Assembly (NCBI GenBank): GCA_016791045.1
Contig: JAEUNO010000005.1
Coordinates: 62,001-126,000, forward strand
Direction of reading: 5' to 3'
DNA: 64,000 nt
Source of the DNA: Methyloversatilis sp.
GTDB taxonomy: Bacteria; Pseudomonadota; Gammaproteobacteria; Burkholderiales; Rhodocyclaceae
Shown: piece after piece, positions 54,280-64,000 of the stretch
Numbering within the stretch: position 1 is the first letter of the stretch
Layout: every line of letters begins with the position of its first letter
Notes under the pieces: model-generated
Databases searched by the model: none
Seen by the model: the letters and a program-made list of their open reading frames with translations, nothing else
What the model was told of the DNA's origin: nothing
Position numbers and translations under genes: made by a program

Positions 54280-55473
54280 ATGCCGCGCCGCTGGATCGCC
54301 CATCTGGACATGGACGCCTTCTTCGCCTCGGTCGAGCTGCTGCGCTACCCCGAGCTGCGTGGCCTGCCGATGGTGGTGGGCGGCGGCGCGCGGCATCAGC
54401 CCGAACGGCTGCCCGACGGTACACGCCGCTTCGCCCGGCTGCGCGACTATGCCGGCCGCGGCGTTGCCACCACGGCCACCTACGAAGCGCGCGCCTTCGG
54501 GGTGCATTCCGGCATCGGCCTGATGAAGGCCGCCGCGCTCGCGCCGGACACCGTGCTGCTGCCGGTCGACTTCGAGGCCTATCGACACCATTCGCGGCTG
54601 TTCAAGGCCGCCGTGGCCGAACATGCGCCGCTGATCGAGGACCGCGGCATCGACGAAATCTACATGGACCTGACCGACCTGCCAGGCGCGCAGGAGGTCG
54701 TCGGCGACGATCCGCACGGCGGCGTACGCGCCATTGCGCGGCGCATCCAGCAGGCCGTGCACGCGGCAACCGGACTCAGCTGCTCGATCGGCATCACGCC
54801 GAACAAGCTGCTGTCCAAACTGGCGTCCGACCTGCACAAGCCGCACGGCATCACGCTGCTGACCGAAGCCGATCTGCCGTCGGTCATCTGGCCGCTGCCG
54901 GCCCGACGCATCAACGGCATCGGCCCGAAAGCCAATGCGAAACTCGAGGCACTTGGCATCTGCAGCATCGGCGAACTGGCGGCGGCCGAACCGCACGGGC
55001 TGATCGAACAGTTCGGCCAGAGCTACGGCCGCTGGCTGACCGAAGCGGCGCACGGCCGCGATGACCGGCCGCTGGTGACCGCGCGCGAGGCGAAGTCGCT
55101 CAGCCGCGAAACCACTTTCGAGCGCGATCTGCATGCGCGCCACGACCGCGCCGAACTGGGCGCCATCTTCACCCGTCTGTGCGAGCGGCTCGCTGACGAC
55201 CTGCAGCGCAAGGGCTATGTCGCGAAATCCATCGGCGTGAAGATGAGGCGCGACGACTTCAGCATCCTGACCCGCGAGCTGACGCTGCCTGTATACATAT
55301 GCGATGCGCCTGCGATCCGTCATCACGCAGGCCTGTGCGTCAAGCGCATGCCGCTCGACCGGCGCTTCCGCCTGCTCGGCGTGCGTGCCGGCCACCTGAT
55401 GCGGGCCGACGCGCTGCCGGCATCGGGTAGCTCGCCCGGCAAGGACGAAGGGCAGCTCGCGCTGCCCTTCTGA
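54280..55473 (+). CDS. dinB: DNA polymerase IV (Y family)
   Basis: The 397-residue protein has the catalytic core WIAHLDMDAFFASVELLRYP, EDRGIDEIYMDLTDLPG, and the helix-hairpin-helix INGIGPKANAKLEALGI. The C-terminus ends QLALPF, a beta-clamp-binding peptide. It performs translesion synthesis. It starts 10 bases after the rhomboid stop. The N-terminal loop (GGGARHQPERLPDGTRRFAR) is longer than in E. coli DinB, as in several betaproteobacteria. Confidence 0.94.
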   Translation: MPRRWIAHLDMDAFFASVELLRYPELRGLPMVVGGGARHQPERLPDGTRRFARLRDYAGRGVATTATYEARAFGVHSGIGLMKAAALAPDTVLLPVDFEAYRHHSRLFKAAVAEHAPLIEDRGIDEIYMDLTDLPGAQEVVGDDPHGGVRAIARRIQQAVHAATGLSCSIGITPNKLLSKLASDLHKPHGITLLTEADLPSVIWPLPARRINGIGPKANAKLEALGICSIGELAAAEPHGLIEQFGQSYGRWLTEAAHGRDDRPLVTAREAKSLSRETTFERDLHARHDRAELGAIFTRLCERLADDLQRKGYVAKSIGVKMRRDDFSILTRELTLPVYICDAPAIRHHAGLCVKRMPLDRRFRLLGVRAGHLMRADALPASGSSPGKDEGQLALPF

Positions 55474-55548
55474 ACCGGCGTGATCGACGACGCCGCGCTT
55501 GTGGGAGCGGCGACGGCTCCGGTCAACGCCCGCAGCCTTCCCGCGCGA

Positions 55549-56166
55549 TCAACCTTCCTGCTTGCGCCGGCGCGCGGCCAGCGTGATCAGGCCGAGGCCG
55601 GCCAGCAGCAGCGCGTAGGTTTCGGGCTCGGGCACGGCGGCGACCGGACTGGTCAGCGCAAAACCCAACTGGGCGCCGCCCAGATCGGGAATGCCGAGAA
55701 AGCTGACGAGCGCGTCGCCCGCCGGCTCGGACAGGAAGAGGTTGAAACCGCTCAACGTGAACAACGGGACGTCATTGAGCACCGTCGCCCCGACCGTCAC
55801 CTGACCGAAAATGGTGTCCTGCGCCAGCGTGGTGTCGATGACGAAATTTTCCAGATCGACATCGGTGCCTGCGCGCGACAGCCGCAGCCCGCTGCCGGCG
55901 TGCTGGACCATTGCATTGGACAAGTCCGGATCGAGATAGCCGCCGGTGATCGGAAACAGGCCGACCGCATTGCCCGACGCATCGAAACTGAGCGATCCGA
56001 GGCCCAGCGCACTGACGGACACGCCTGCGCCCACCAGCGCGGGAGTTGCGGTCAGCACTGTCACCGTAGGTCCGATGGGTTCGATCGGCATGGCCGCGCT
56101 GACCGTCATCGGGGAAGCGGCCAGGGCCGCGAGTGCTGCAGTTGCTGCAATCTTCCTGATCATCAT
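55549..56166 (-). CDS. PEP-CTERM sorting domain protein
   Basis: The 205-residue protein has a signal peptide (MMIRKIAATAALAALAASPM, TVSAAM), a beta-rich low-complexity middle and a textbook tail AAVPEPETYALLLAGLGLIT then LAARRRKQEG. It is secreted and processed by an exosortase (EpsH family) encoded elsewhere, probably into the exopolysaccharide matrix. ATG 56166 lies seven bases after AGGAG. Confidence 0.94.
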   Translation of the reverse strand: MMIRKIAATAALAALAASPMTVSAAMPIEPIGPTVTVLTATPALVGAGVSVSALGLGSLSFDASGNAVGLFPITGGYLDPDLSNAMVQHAGSGLRLSRAGTDVDLENFVIDTTLAQDTIFGQVTVGATVLNDVPLFTLSGFNLFLSEPAGDALVSFLGIPDLGGAQLGFALTSPVAAVPEPETYALLLAGLGLITLAARRRKQEG

Positions 56167-56348
56167 GGGTACGCTCCTGAATGGATAGAGTGGTCATGGG
56201 CCGGTGGGCCGGCCTTGTGTCGATGTCGTATCGCTCTCGCGTCTATCCTCCCTGTGCACGCGGACCGGATGCGTTGCATCACGCGCACGGCTCCGTCCAG
56301 GGACGAAGCAGTGGATAGAAGCTTCGTGCGCTATGAAGTTCCCCCGTG

Positions 56349-56387
56349 TCACGCGAACATCACGCAATCGTCACGCAATCGTCACGC
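56349..56387. repeat. Four TCACGC repeats at exact 11-bp spacing
   Basis: TCACGC occurs at 56349, 56360, 56371 and 56382, i.e. once per helical turn, embedded in repeats of TCACGCAATCG. Further copies at 56419 and 56445 are out of register. They lie in the 275-bp gap between the PEP-CTERM gene and the HNH gene, upstream of both. Confidence 0.8.
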
Positions 56388-56441
56388 AGGTGCGCCGGAC
56401 GCCCGGAACCGCATGGGGTCACGCCGGGTCACTGGGTGGCC

Positions 56442-56777
56442 ATGTCACGCAACCCGGACTCGACCCTCTTGGACGGCGGCCGCACACGCCTGTGTGAAGA
56501 CGCGCCCTGCCCGCTGTGCGGGCGTCCGATGCGCGCCGGATCAGTGGTGGATCAGCACCATCTGGTACCGAAGTCGAAGGGCGGTCGTGTCACGGTTCTG
56601 ATGCATCGCATCTGCCACCGCAAGCTGCACACCGTACTGAGCGAGGACGAACTGGCGCGTGACTACGCCTCGCCGGAGCGATTGCGCGAACACCCCGACA
56701 TCGCCGCCTTCATCCGCTGGATACGCCGCCGACCGCCGGAATTCGATGACCGGCACCGGCGGCCGCGACGCGCGTGA
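56442..56777 (+). CDS. HNH-type nuclease-fold protein
   Basis: The 111-residue protein has CPLCGRPM, VVDQHHLVPKSKGGR and MHRICHRKLH, a zinc-Cys pair and HNH-like motif. It matches small HNH proteins sometimes annotated as restriction endonuclease-like. The second Cys pair of the classic zinc finger is only partly present (C in RICHRK). Function unknown. Its start codon overlaps one of the TCACGC repeats. No restriction-modification partner adjacent. Confidence 0.8.
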   Translation: MSRNPDSTLLDGGRTRLCEDAPCPLCGRPMRAGSVVDQHHLVPKSKGGRVTVLMHRICHRKLHTVLSEDELARDYASPERLREHPDIAAFIRWIRRRPPEFDDRHRRPRRA

Positions 56778-59416
<2,639 letters not shown>

Positions 59417-59420
59417 CGCC

Positions 59421-59500
59421 GTCCGCCGCGCCCGCGCAACCGCAAGGGTTTGCGCGGGCGCGGCGGACGCTCCGATCACGGGCCAGGCCCTGTGATCGGA
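59421..59500. terminator. Two adjacent hairpins downstream of katG
   Basis: Hairpin 1 has perfect 19-bp arms (59421-59439 and 59450-59468). Hairpin 2 has TCCGATCAC / GTGATCGGA arms (59471-59479 and 59492-59500) extended by GGGCC / GGCCC. Neither is followed by a T-run, so the function (terminator, 3'-end stabiliser or repeat) is open. Confidence 0.6.
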
Positions 59501-59605
59501 GCGGCGTTCTCCTTGTGGGCGCTTGCCCCTCTGGGAGCCGCGCGCCTGCAATCGCCGACCGCGGGCGGTTCTCCCGCACAGCGTATCCGGCCATCCGTCG
59601 CCGGC

Positions 59606-60487
59606 TCAGGTGGCCAGCAGATGCGCCTTGAACGCACGCGCCAGCGGCGACAGTTTCTTGCCGCCCGGATGCACGATGTGCCAGTTCGACAGCACCGGAA
59701 ATCCGTCGACATCGATCACGCTCACCCCATGCTCGCCATCCAGACCGTGCAGCGCATGGCGCGACAGCACGGCGATGCCGAGGCCGCCGGCGACGGCTTC
59801 CTTGATCGCCTCGTTGCTGCCCAGTTCGAGCCGGATGTCGGGCCGGAAGCGGTGGCTGCGGAAATGCTGGTCGGCCGCCATGCGGGTGCCGGAGCCGCGC
59901 TCGCGCAGGATGAAGCGGTGGCTGCGCAGCGCGTCCAGCGGTATCGCTGACCGGCTGGCGAGCGCATCGTCGGCCGATCCCACGACGACGATGGGATTGG
60001 TCATGAAGATGTCGTCGCTCAGGTCCATGTCGGCCGGCGGCATCGACATGATGTAGAGATCATCCATGTTTTCGCGCAGGCGCTGCACCACGCCGTCGCG
60101 GTTGAGCACTTCGAGGGACACGTCGATCGCCGGATGCCGGGCACAGAAACTGCCGAGCAGGCGCGGCATGAAGTACTGCGCGGTGCTGACGACCGCCACC
60201 CTGAGCTTGCCTCTCGTGAGGCCGCGGGCACCGTCGGCCTCCTGCTCGAAGGCGTCCCATGACTGCGCGATCGCGCGCGCGGTCTTGGCCAGTTCCTGGC
60301 CGATGTCGGTCAGATACACCTTCTTCGCCACTACTTCGTACAGCGGCAGCCCCACGGCTTCGCTCATGTCCTTCAGCTGCATGGAGGCGGTGGGCTGCGT
60401 CACGTGTAGCGCCCGCGCCGCGCCGCTCACGCTGCCGGTTTCGGCCAGAGCCAGAAAGAGCCGCAACTGCCTGAAGGTGATATTCAT
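59606..60487 (-). CDS. LysR family transcriptional regulator (CbbR-like)
   Basis: The 293-residue protein has FRQLRLFLALAETGSVSGAA and HVTQPTASMQLKDM as the DNA-binding head, and an effector domain with LGSNEAIKEAVAGGLGIAVL, similar to CbbR/CysB-like members linked to carbon metabolism. Divergent from the bicarbonate transporter gene, so it probably controls bicarbonate uptake. Its start overlaps a palindrome at 60486-60501. Confidence 0.93.
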   Translation of the reverse strand: MNITFRQLRLFLALAETGSVSGAARALHVTQPTASMQLKDMSEAVGLPLYEVVAKKVYLTDIGQELAKTARAIAQSWDAFEQEADGARGLTRGKLRVAVVSTAQYFMPRLLGSFCARHPAIDVSLEVLNRDGVVQRLRENMDDLYIMSMPPADMDLSDDIFMTNPIVVVGSADDALASRSAIPLDALRSHRFILRERGSGTRMAADQHFRSHRFRPDIRLELGSNEAIKEAVAGGLGIAVLSRHALHGLDGEHGVSVIDVDGFPVLSNWHIVHPGGKKLSPLARAFKAHLLAT

Positions 60488-60501
60488 AGGGTTTTACCTA
60501 T
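60486..60501. promoter_or_regulatory. Palindrome at the LysR start codon
   Basis: ATAGG-N6-CCTAT (60486-60501) overlaps the regulator start at 60487 and lies in the 88-bp gap shared with sbtA. GTTTTACC in its centre recurs as ATTTTACC about 33 bases further on. Candidate autoregulatory LysR site. Confidence 0.4.
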
Positions 60502-60575
60502 GTTGCGAGACACAAAAATCGATTTTACCCGATGATCCGAACACCCTAGCATCCGGGGCGAAAGGAGATACCCTC

Positions 60576-61586
60576 ATGCACACACTGCTCGATCCCGCGA
60601 TCCTGTTCTTCGTGTTCGGCGTTCTTGCCGGCGCGCTGCGCTCCAATCTCGACATTCCGGAGCCGATCAAGAAATTCCTGTCGCTCTACCTGCTGATGGC
60701 ACTCGGTCTCAAGGGTGGCTTCGCCCTCGCGCAATCCGGCATGAATCCCGGTGTGGCCGCCGGCCTGGCGGCCGCTGTCTTCATGGCCTTTCTGGTGCCG
60801 TCAATCGGCTATCTGCTGCTGCGCCGGGTGGCGTCGCGCTTCGACGCAGCGGCCGTGGCCGCCTCCTACGGCTCGGTCAGCGCAGTCACGTTCGTCACGG
60901 CCACGCAATATCTGGACAATGCCGGTACCGACTTCGGCGGCCACATGACCGCCGCCATGGTGCTGATGGAATCACCCGCCATCATCATGGCCGTGCTGCT
61001 GGCGAATGCGGCGCGTCAGGCGGTGAGCGCACCCGCCGTGGTGGCCTCCGGCGGCGGCGCGGCGGTGATGACCGCAGGCGCGGGCGCGCCGGGTACGCCG
61101 ATCGGCCGCATCCTGCACGAGTCCTTCACCGACGGCGCGCAGCTGCTGCTGATCGGCGCCATGTTCATCGGCTACTTCAGCGGCGAAGCCGGCAAGGCCG
61201 TGATGCAGCCCTTCGCCGGCGACCTGTTCAAGGGCATGCTGGCCTTCTTCCTGCTGGACATGGGTCTGATGGTGGCGCGCAATTTCGATCTGGCGCGCAA
61301 GGCGTCGCGCTGGCTGCTGGTCTACGCCACCGTGGCGCCGGTCGTGCATGCCGCGATTGCCCTGGCGCTCGCTGCCGCGCTGGGCATGGGCGCAGGCGAC
61401 GCCACCCTGCTGATGGTGCTGTCGGCCAGCGCGTCCTACATCGTGGTACCTGCGGTATTGCGTACCGCCATACCGGAAGCCAACCCGGCCCTCTATTTCG
61501 GGCTCAGTCTGGGCGTCACCTTCCCGCTCAACCTGCTCATCGGCATACCGGTGTATGCAGCGGCGGCGGCGCGGGTGCTGGGCTGA
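60576..61586 (+). CDS. Sodium-dependent bicarbonate transporter (SbtA family)
   Basis: The 336-residue protein has about ten membrane segments and the SbtA signatures LRSNLDIPEPIKKFLSLYLL, ALGLKGGFALAQSG, ASYGSVSAVTFVTA and FLLDMGLMVARNF. It is expected to import bicarbonate with sodium. ATG 60576 follows AAAGGAGA. No rubisco genes are in the window, so the bicarbonate may serve carboxylases or anaplerosis. Confidence 0.94.
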   Translation: MHTLLDPAILFFVFGVLAGALRSNLDIPEPIKKFLSLYLLMALGLKGGFALAQSGMNPGVAAGLAAAVFMAFLVPSIGYLLLRRVASRFDAAAVAASYGSVSAVTFVTATQYLDNAGTDFGGHMTAAMVLMESPAIIMAVLLANAARQAVSAPAVVASGGGAAVMTAGAGAPGTPIGRILHESFTDGAQLLLIGAMFIGYFSGEAGKAVMQPFAGDLFKGMLAFFLLDMGLMVARNFDLARKASRWLLVYATVAPVVHAAIALALAAALGMGAGDATLLMVLSASASYIVVPAVLRTAIPEANPALYFGLSLGVTFPLNLLIGIPVYAAAAARVLG

Positions 61587-61680
61587 GATCCGTGCGGACA
61601 CTGGAGCGCGCAACGCGGTCCGTGGCCCGCACGCTGCATACCCGGACGGCGCGCGTCATGCGATTGAATGCCGGCAGACC

Positions 61681-62232
61681 TTAGCGCCGCCGCCCGGGCA
61701 CCGGCGCCGGCTTGTCCGGCAGGCCGAGCGCGGCACGCGACAGGCGGTCGGCGTCGCGGTTGCGGTGGCGCGGCACCCATTCCAGGCTGACCGATTCGAA
61801 GCGGGCGAGCAGCGCTTCGGTGCGCACGACCAGTTCGAGCAGCGGCGCGATGGCGGTGCGCTGTTCGCCGCGCAGGTGGCGGACCACGAAGTCGCTGTCG
61901 CCGCGTATACATATATGGCGGGCGCCGAGACCACCGGCATGTTCGAGTGCGGCGCACAGTGCAATCAGCTCGGCCTCGTTGCTGCAGCCACTGCGCCCGG
62001 CCGGGCTGGACAGCTCGATGCGCTTGCCCTGGGGCGACACCAGCAGCGCGCCCAGACCGATGCGGCCCGGGTTGGGCAGCGCGCAGCCATCGAACCAGAT
62101 CTGCCAGGTCGATGAGGGCGCGGGTCCGGCCGGACGTTCCGGCGAAGGTTCGGGCGAGAGAGGGGCGGAGGTCGGCACCGGCAGATGGTGCCATGCGGCA
62201 CTCGCGTGCGGGCGAAGCGCTGCGCGCGCCAT
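61681..62232 (-). CDS. RNase H-like protein (stand-alone RNase HI family)
   Basis: The 183-residue protein has a Pro-rich N-terminal tail of about 42 residues and then an RNase H fold: [49 protein letters not shown] and [11 protein letters not shown], giving all four acidic catalytic positions. It differs from the canonical rnhA product at 35342-35779. Family members are often labelled reverse-transcriptase-like although no reverse transcriptase is present. Possible backup RNase H. Confidence 0.88.
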   Translation of the reverse strand: MARAALRPHASAAWHHLPVPTSAPLSPEPSPERPAGPAPSSTWQIWFDGCALPNPGRIGLGALLVSPQGKRIELSSPAGRSGCSNEAELIALCAALEHAGGLGARHICIRGDSDFVVRHLRGEQRTAIAPLLELVVRTEALLARFESVSLEWVPRHRNRDADRLSRAALGLPDKPAPVPGRRR

Positions 62233-62287
62233 CCCCTATAATCCGCCCTCCCCCAACCGGCGCGATGCCGGATCTCTGGAGACGCAC

Positions 62288-63073
62288 ATGGGCTTTCTCG
62301 CCGGCAAGAAAATACTGATCACCGGACTGTTGTCCAACCGCTCGATCGCCTACGGCATCGCCCAGGCCTGTCACCGCGAAGGCGCGGAACTGGCGTTCAC
62401 CTACCAGAACGAGCGCTTCACCGATCGCGTCACCAAGATGGCGGGGGACTTTGGATCATCGATGGTATTCGCCTGCGACGTGGCCGACGACGCGCAGATC
62501 GCCGCACTGTTCGAACAGCTGGGCTCGGCCTGGGACGGACTGGACGGCCTGGTGCACTCGATCGCCTTTGCCCCCGGCGAGGCGCTCGACGGCGACTTTC
62601 TCGACGGCCTTTCGCGCGAAGCCTTCCGCACGGCGCATGAAGTCAGCGCCTACAGCTTCCCGGCGCTGGCGAAGGCGGCGCGCCCGATGATGCAGGGGCG
62701 CAATGGCGCGGTGCTGACGCTGTCCTACCTCGGCGCGGTGCGTGCCTTGCCCAATTACAACGTGATGGGGCTGGCCAAGGCCAGCCTTGAAGCATCCGTA
62801 CGCTACCTCGCTGCCTGCCTCGGTCCGCAGGGCATCCGCGCGAACGCCGTGTCGGCCGGTCCGATCAAGACGCTCGCGGCGTCGGGTATCGGCAACTTCG
62901 GCAAGCTGCTCGCCTATAACGAAAAAGTGGCCCCGCTGCGCCGGAACGTGACCATCCAGGAAGTGGGCAATGTCGCCGCCTTCCTGCTGTCGGATCTCGC
63001 CAGCGGCGTGACCGGCGAGGTCACCTACGTCGACGCCGGCTTCAGCCAGACTGCGCTGGGCGCCGTCGACTGA
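62288..63073 (+). CDS. fabI: Enoyl-[acyl-carrier-protein] reductase (NADH), FabI type
   Basis: The 261-residue SDR-family enzyme reduces trans-2-enoyl-ACP in fatty acid elongation. [20 protein letters not shown] is the FabI cofactor loop; the catalytic Tyr-x6-Lys lies in [20 protein letters not shown], and [14 protein letters not shown] is the substrate loop. ATG 62288 gives the usual length. Confidence 0.97.
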   Translation: MGFLAGKKILITGLLSNRSIAYGIAQACHREGAELAFTYQNERFTDRVTKMAGDFGSSMVFACDVADDAQIAALFEQLGSAWDGLDGLVHSIAFAPGEALDGDFLDGLSREAFRTAHEVSAYSFPALAKAARPMMQGRNGAVLTLSYLGAVRALPNYNVMGLAKASLEASVRYLAACLGPQGIRANAVSAGPIKTLAASGIGNFGKLLAYNEKVAPLRRNVTIQEVGNVAAFLLSDLASGVTGEVTYVDAGFSQTALGAVD

Positions 63074-63090
63074 GTCCGGGCCCAACATGC

Positions 63091-63169
63091 GGGAGCGGCG
63101 GCCTTGCCGCGATGGATGCCGCGATGATCGTTGATCAACGTGCCAATCGCGGCGGGGCCGCCGCTCCCC
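63091..63169. repeat. REP-like long inverted repeat
   Basis: GGGAGCGGCGGCCTTGCCGC with GAT (63091-63113) faces its near-perfect inverse (63147-63169). The centre holds the perfect palindrome CGTTGATCAACG (63129-63140). The arm core and the TTGATCA centre recall the 107-bp array at 32759-33317 and the element at 42349-42503. Confidence 0.75.
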
Positions 63170-63264
63170 ACAGCACGCGTCGTCACATCCAGCCTGTATC
63201 CTGCTTGCATCCGGGGCATTCGCCCCCAACTACCGCGATGTTCAAACGGTTCCGGAGGCAGGCT

Positions 63265-63888
63265 ATGCGCAAGTTGTGGATGTCACTGTTGGCTCTCATC
63301 ACCGTCACCCTGCTGTCGGGCTGCGGCTACAACACGCTGCAGTCGGGCGACGAACAGGTGAAGGCGGCGTGGTCGGAGGTGCTGAACCAGTATCAGCGCC
63401 GCGCCGATCTCATCCCGAATCTGGTCAATACGGTGAAGGGCTTCGCCGAACAGGAAAAGGACATCCTGATCCGCGTGACCGAAGCGCGTGCCAAGGTCGG
63501 TGCCATCCAGGCCACCCCGGAACTGATCAACGATCCACAGGCATTCGCGAAATTCCAGGCCGCCCAGGGCGAAATGGGCAGCGCGCTGTCGCGCCTGCTG
63601 GTGGTCGCCGAAAACTACCCGCAGCTCAAGTCGGACGCCAACTTCCGCGACCTGCAGGCGCAGCTCGAAGGCACGGAAAACCGCATCACCGTGGCGCGCA
63701 ACCGCTACATCAAATCGGTGCAGGACTACAACGTGACGGTGCGCTCCTTCCCGAGCAACCTGACCGCCATGGTGTTCGGGCATGACGTGAAGCCGAACTT
63801 CACGGTCGAGAACGAGGCCGAGATTGCCCGCCCGCCGACGGTGGATTTCGGCACCGCACCGGCGAAACCGGCGGGCGCCACGCAGTGA
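63265..63888 (+). CDS. LemA family lipoprotein
   Basis: The 207-residue protein has a lipoprotein signal (TVTLLSGC), then YNTLQSGDEQVKAAWSEVLN, QYQRRADLIPNLVNTVKGFA and ENRITVARNRYIKSVQDYN, the LemA signature. It forms an extended helical bundle at the membrane. RBS CGGAGG before ATG 63265. It is followed by a TPM-domain gene, a very common pairing of unclear function. Confidence 0.95.
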   Translation: MRKLWMSLLALITVTLLSGCGYNTLQSGDEQVKAAWSEVLNQYQRRADLIPNLVNTVKGFAEQEKDILIRVTEARAKVGAIQATPELINDPQAFAKFQAAQGEMGSALSRLLVVAENYPQLKSDANFRDLQAQLEGTENRITVARNRYIKSVQDYNVTVRSFPSNLTAMVFGHDVKPNFTVENEAEIARPPTVDFGTAPAKPAGATQ

Positions 63889-63904
63889 GCCCGCAGTGAA
63901 CCTG

Positions 63905-64000
63905 ATGTCCGGCCTGCGCGCCGCTTGCGGCGCGTTGCTGCTGTTCGCCACGCTGGTCTTCGCGCAGCTGGCGGTACCGCCGCTGACCGCGCGCGTCACC
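63905..64000 (+). CDS. TPM-domain (YgcG-like) protein, N-terminus only
   Basis: Only the first 32 codons are inside the window: a signal peptide (MSGLRAACGALLLFATLVFA) then QLAVPPLTARVT, the usual start of TPM domains after lemA. A GTG at 63896 is an alternative start. The gene continues beyond the right edge. Confidence 0.75.
   Translation, partial: MSGLRAACGALLLFATLVFAQLAVPPLTARVT

Overview
The window is about 64 kb of high-GC chromosomal DNA, densely packed with genes, from a Gram-negative bacterium. The gene content fits a betaproteobacterium, most plausibly Rhodocyclales and perhaps Methyloversatilis-like: a DUF3579 gene beside rpsT and the arg genes, a stand-alone heptose adenylyltransferase (RfaE2), a gloB/methyltransferase/rnhA/dnaQ block, PEP-CTERM proteins and an Anbu proteasome-like operon. 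The genus is an inference. No rRNA, tRNA, CRISPR array, phage or insertion sequence was recognised.

Left part (1-16 kb). A PelA-like exopolysaccharide enzyme runs off the left edge. It is followed by an Anbu cluster on the minus strand (ATP-grasp, alpha-E, transglutaminase, Anbu peptidase), a thiolase, a CobD/AmpE-like membrane protein, a NUDIX CoA pyrophosphatase overlapping a retropepsin, a glutamine amidotransferase, YajQ, PpnP and argD-argF-argG. A small gene and a hairpin lie upstream of argD. DUF3579 and rpsT close the block.

Middle part (16-33 kb). murJ, a PEBP-like gene, aroC and a membrane protein precede a seven-gene minus-strand cluster whose neighbouring genes all overlap by 1-4 bases: amine oxidase, DUF1365, cyclopropane fatty acid synthase, chalcone isomerase-like, MFS, DUF3833 and SDR. 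Upstream of it are a glutathione peroxidase and a small exported protein. A MerR regulator with a cobalamin-binding, CarH/LitR-type C-terminus is divergent from these, and two matching palindromes lie in the shared promoter region. This is the most interesting block: a candidate light- or cobalamin-responsive programme for membrane lipid modification and peroxide defence. A ferritin-like protein, RfaE2 and two multiheme cytochromes c follow, then an array of five exact-length 107-bp repeats.

Right part (33-64 kb). Isocitrate dehydrogenase, dnaQ, rnhA, a methyltransferase and gloB are followed by a large exosortase-sorted protein with a diguanylate cyclase upstream, MltD, a peptide-type ABC importer operon, two small lipoprotein/LON-domain genes, TauE with a divergent LysR gene, rhomboid, dinB, a classic PEP-CTERM protein, an HNH protein, katG, a LysR/SbtA pair for bicarbonate uptake, an RNase H-like gene, fabI, and lemA with the start of a TPM-domain gene at the right edge. 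PelA, the diguanylate cyclase and the two sorted proteins suggest a biofilm-forming lifestyle. Many intergenic gaps hold inverted repeats (REP-like, with a core resembling TGTGGGAGCGGC), including gaps inside operons.
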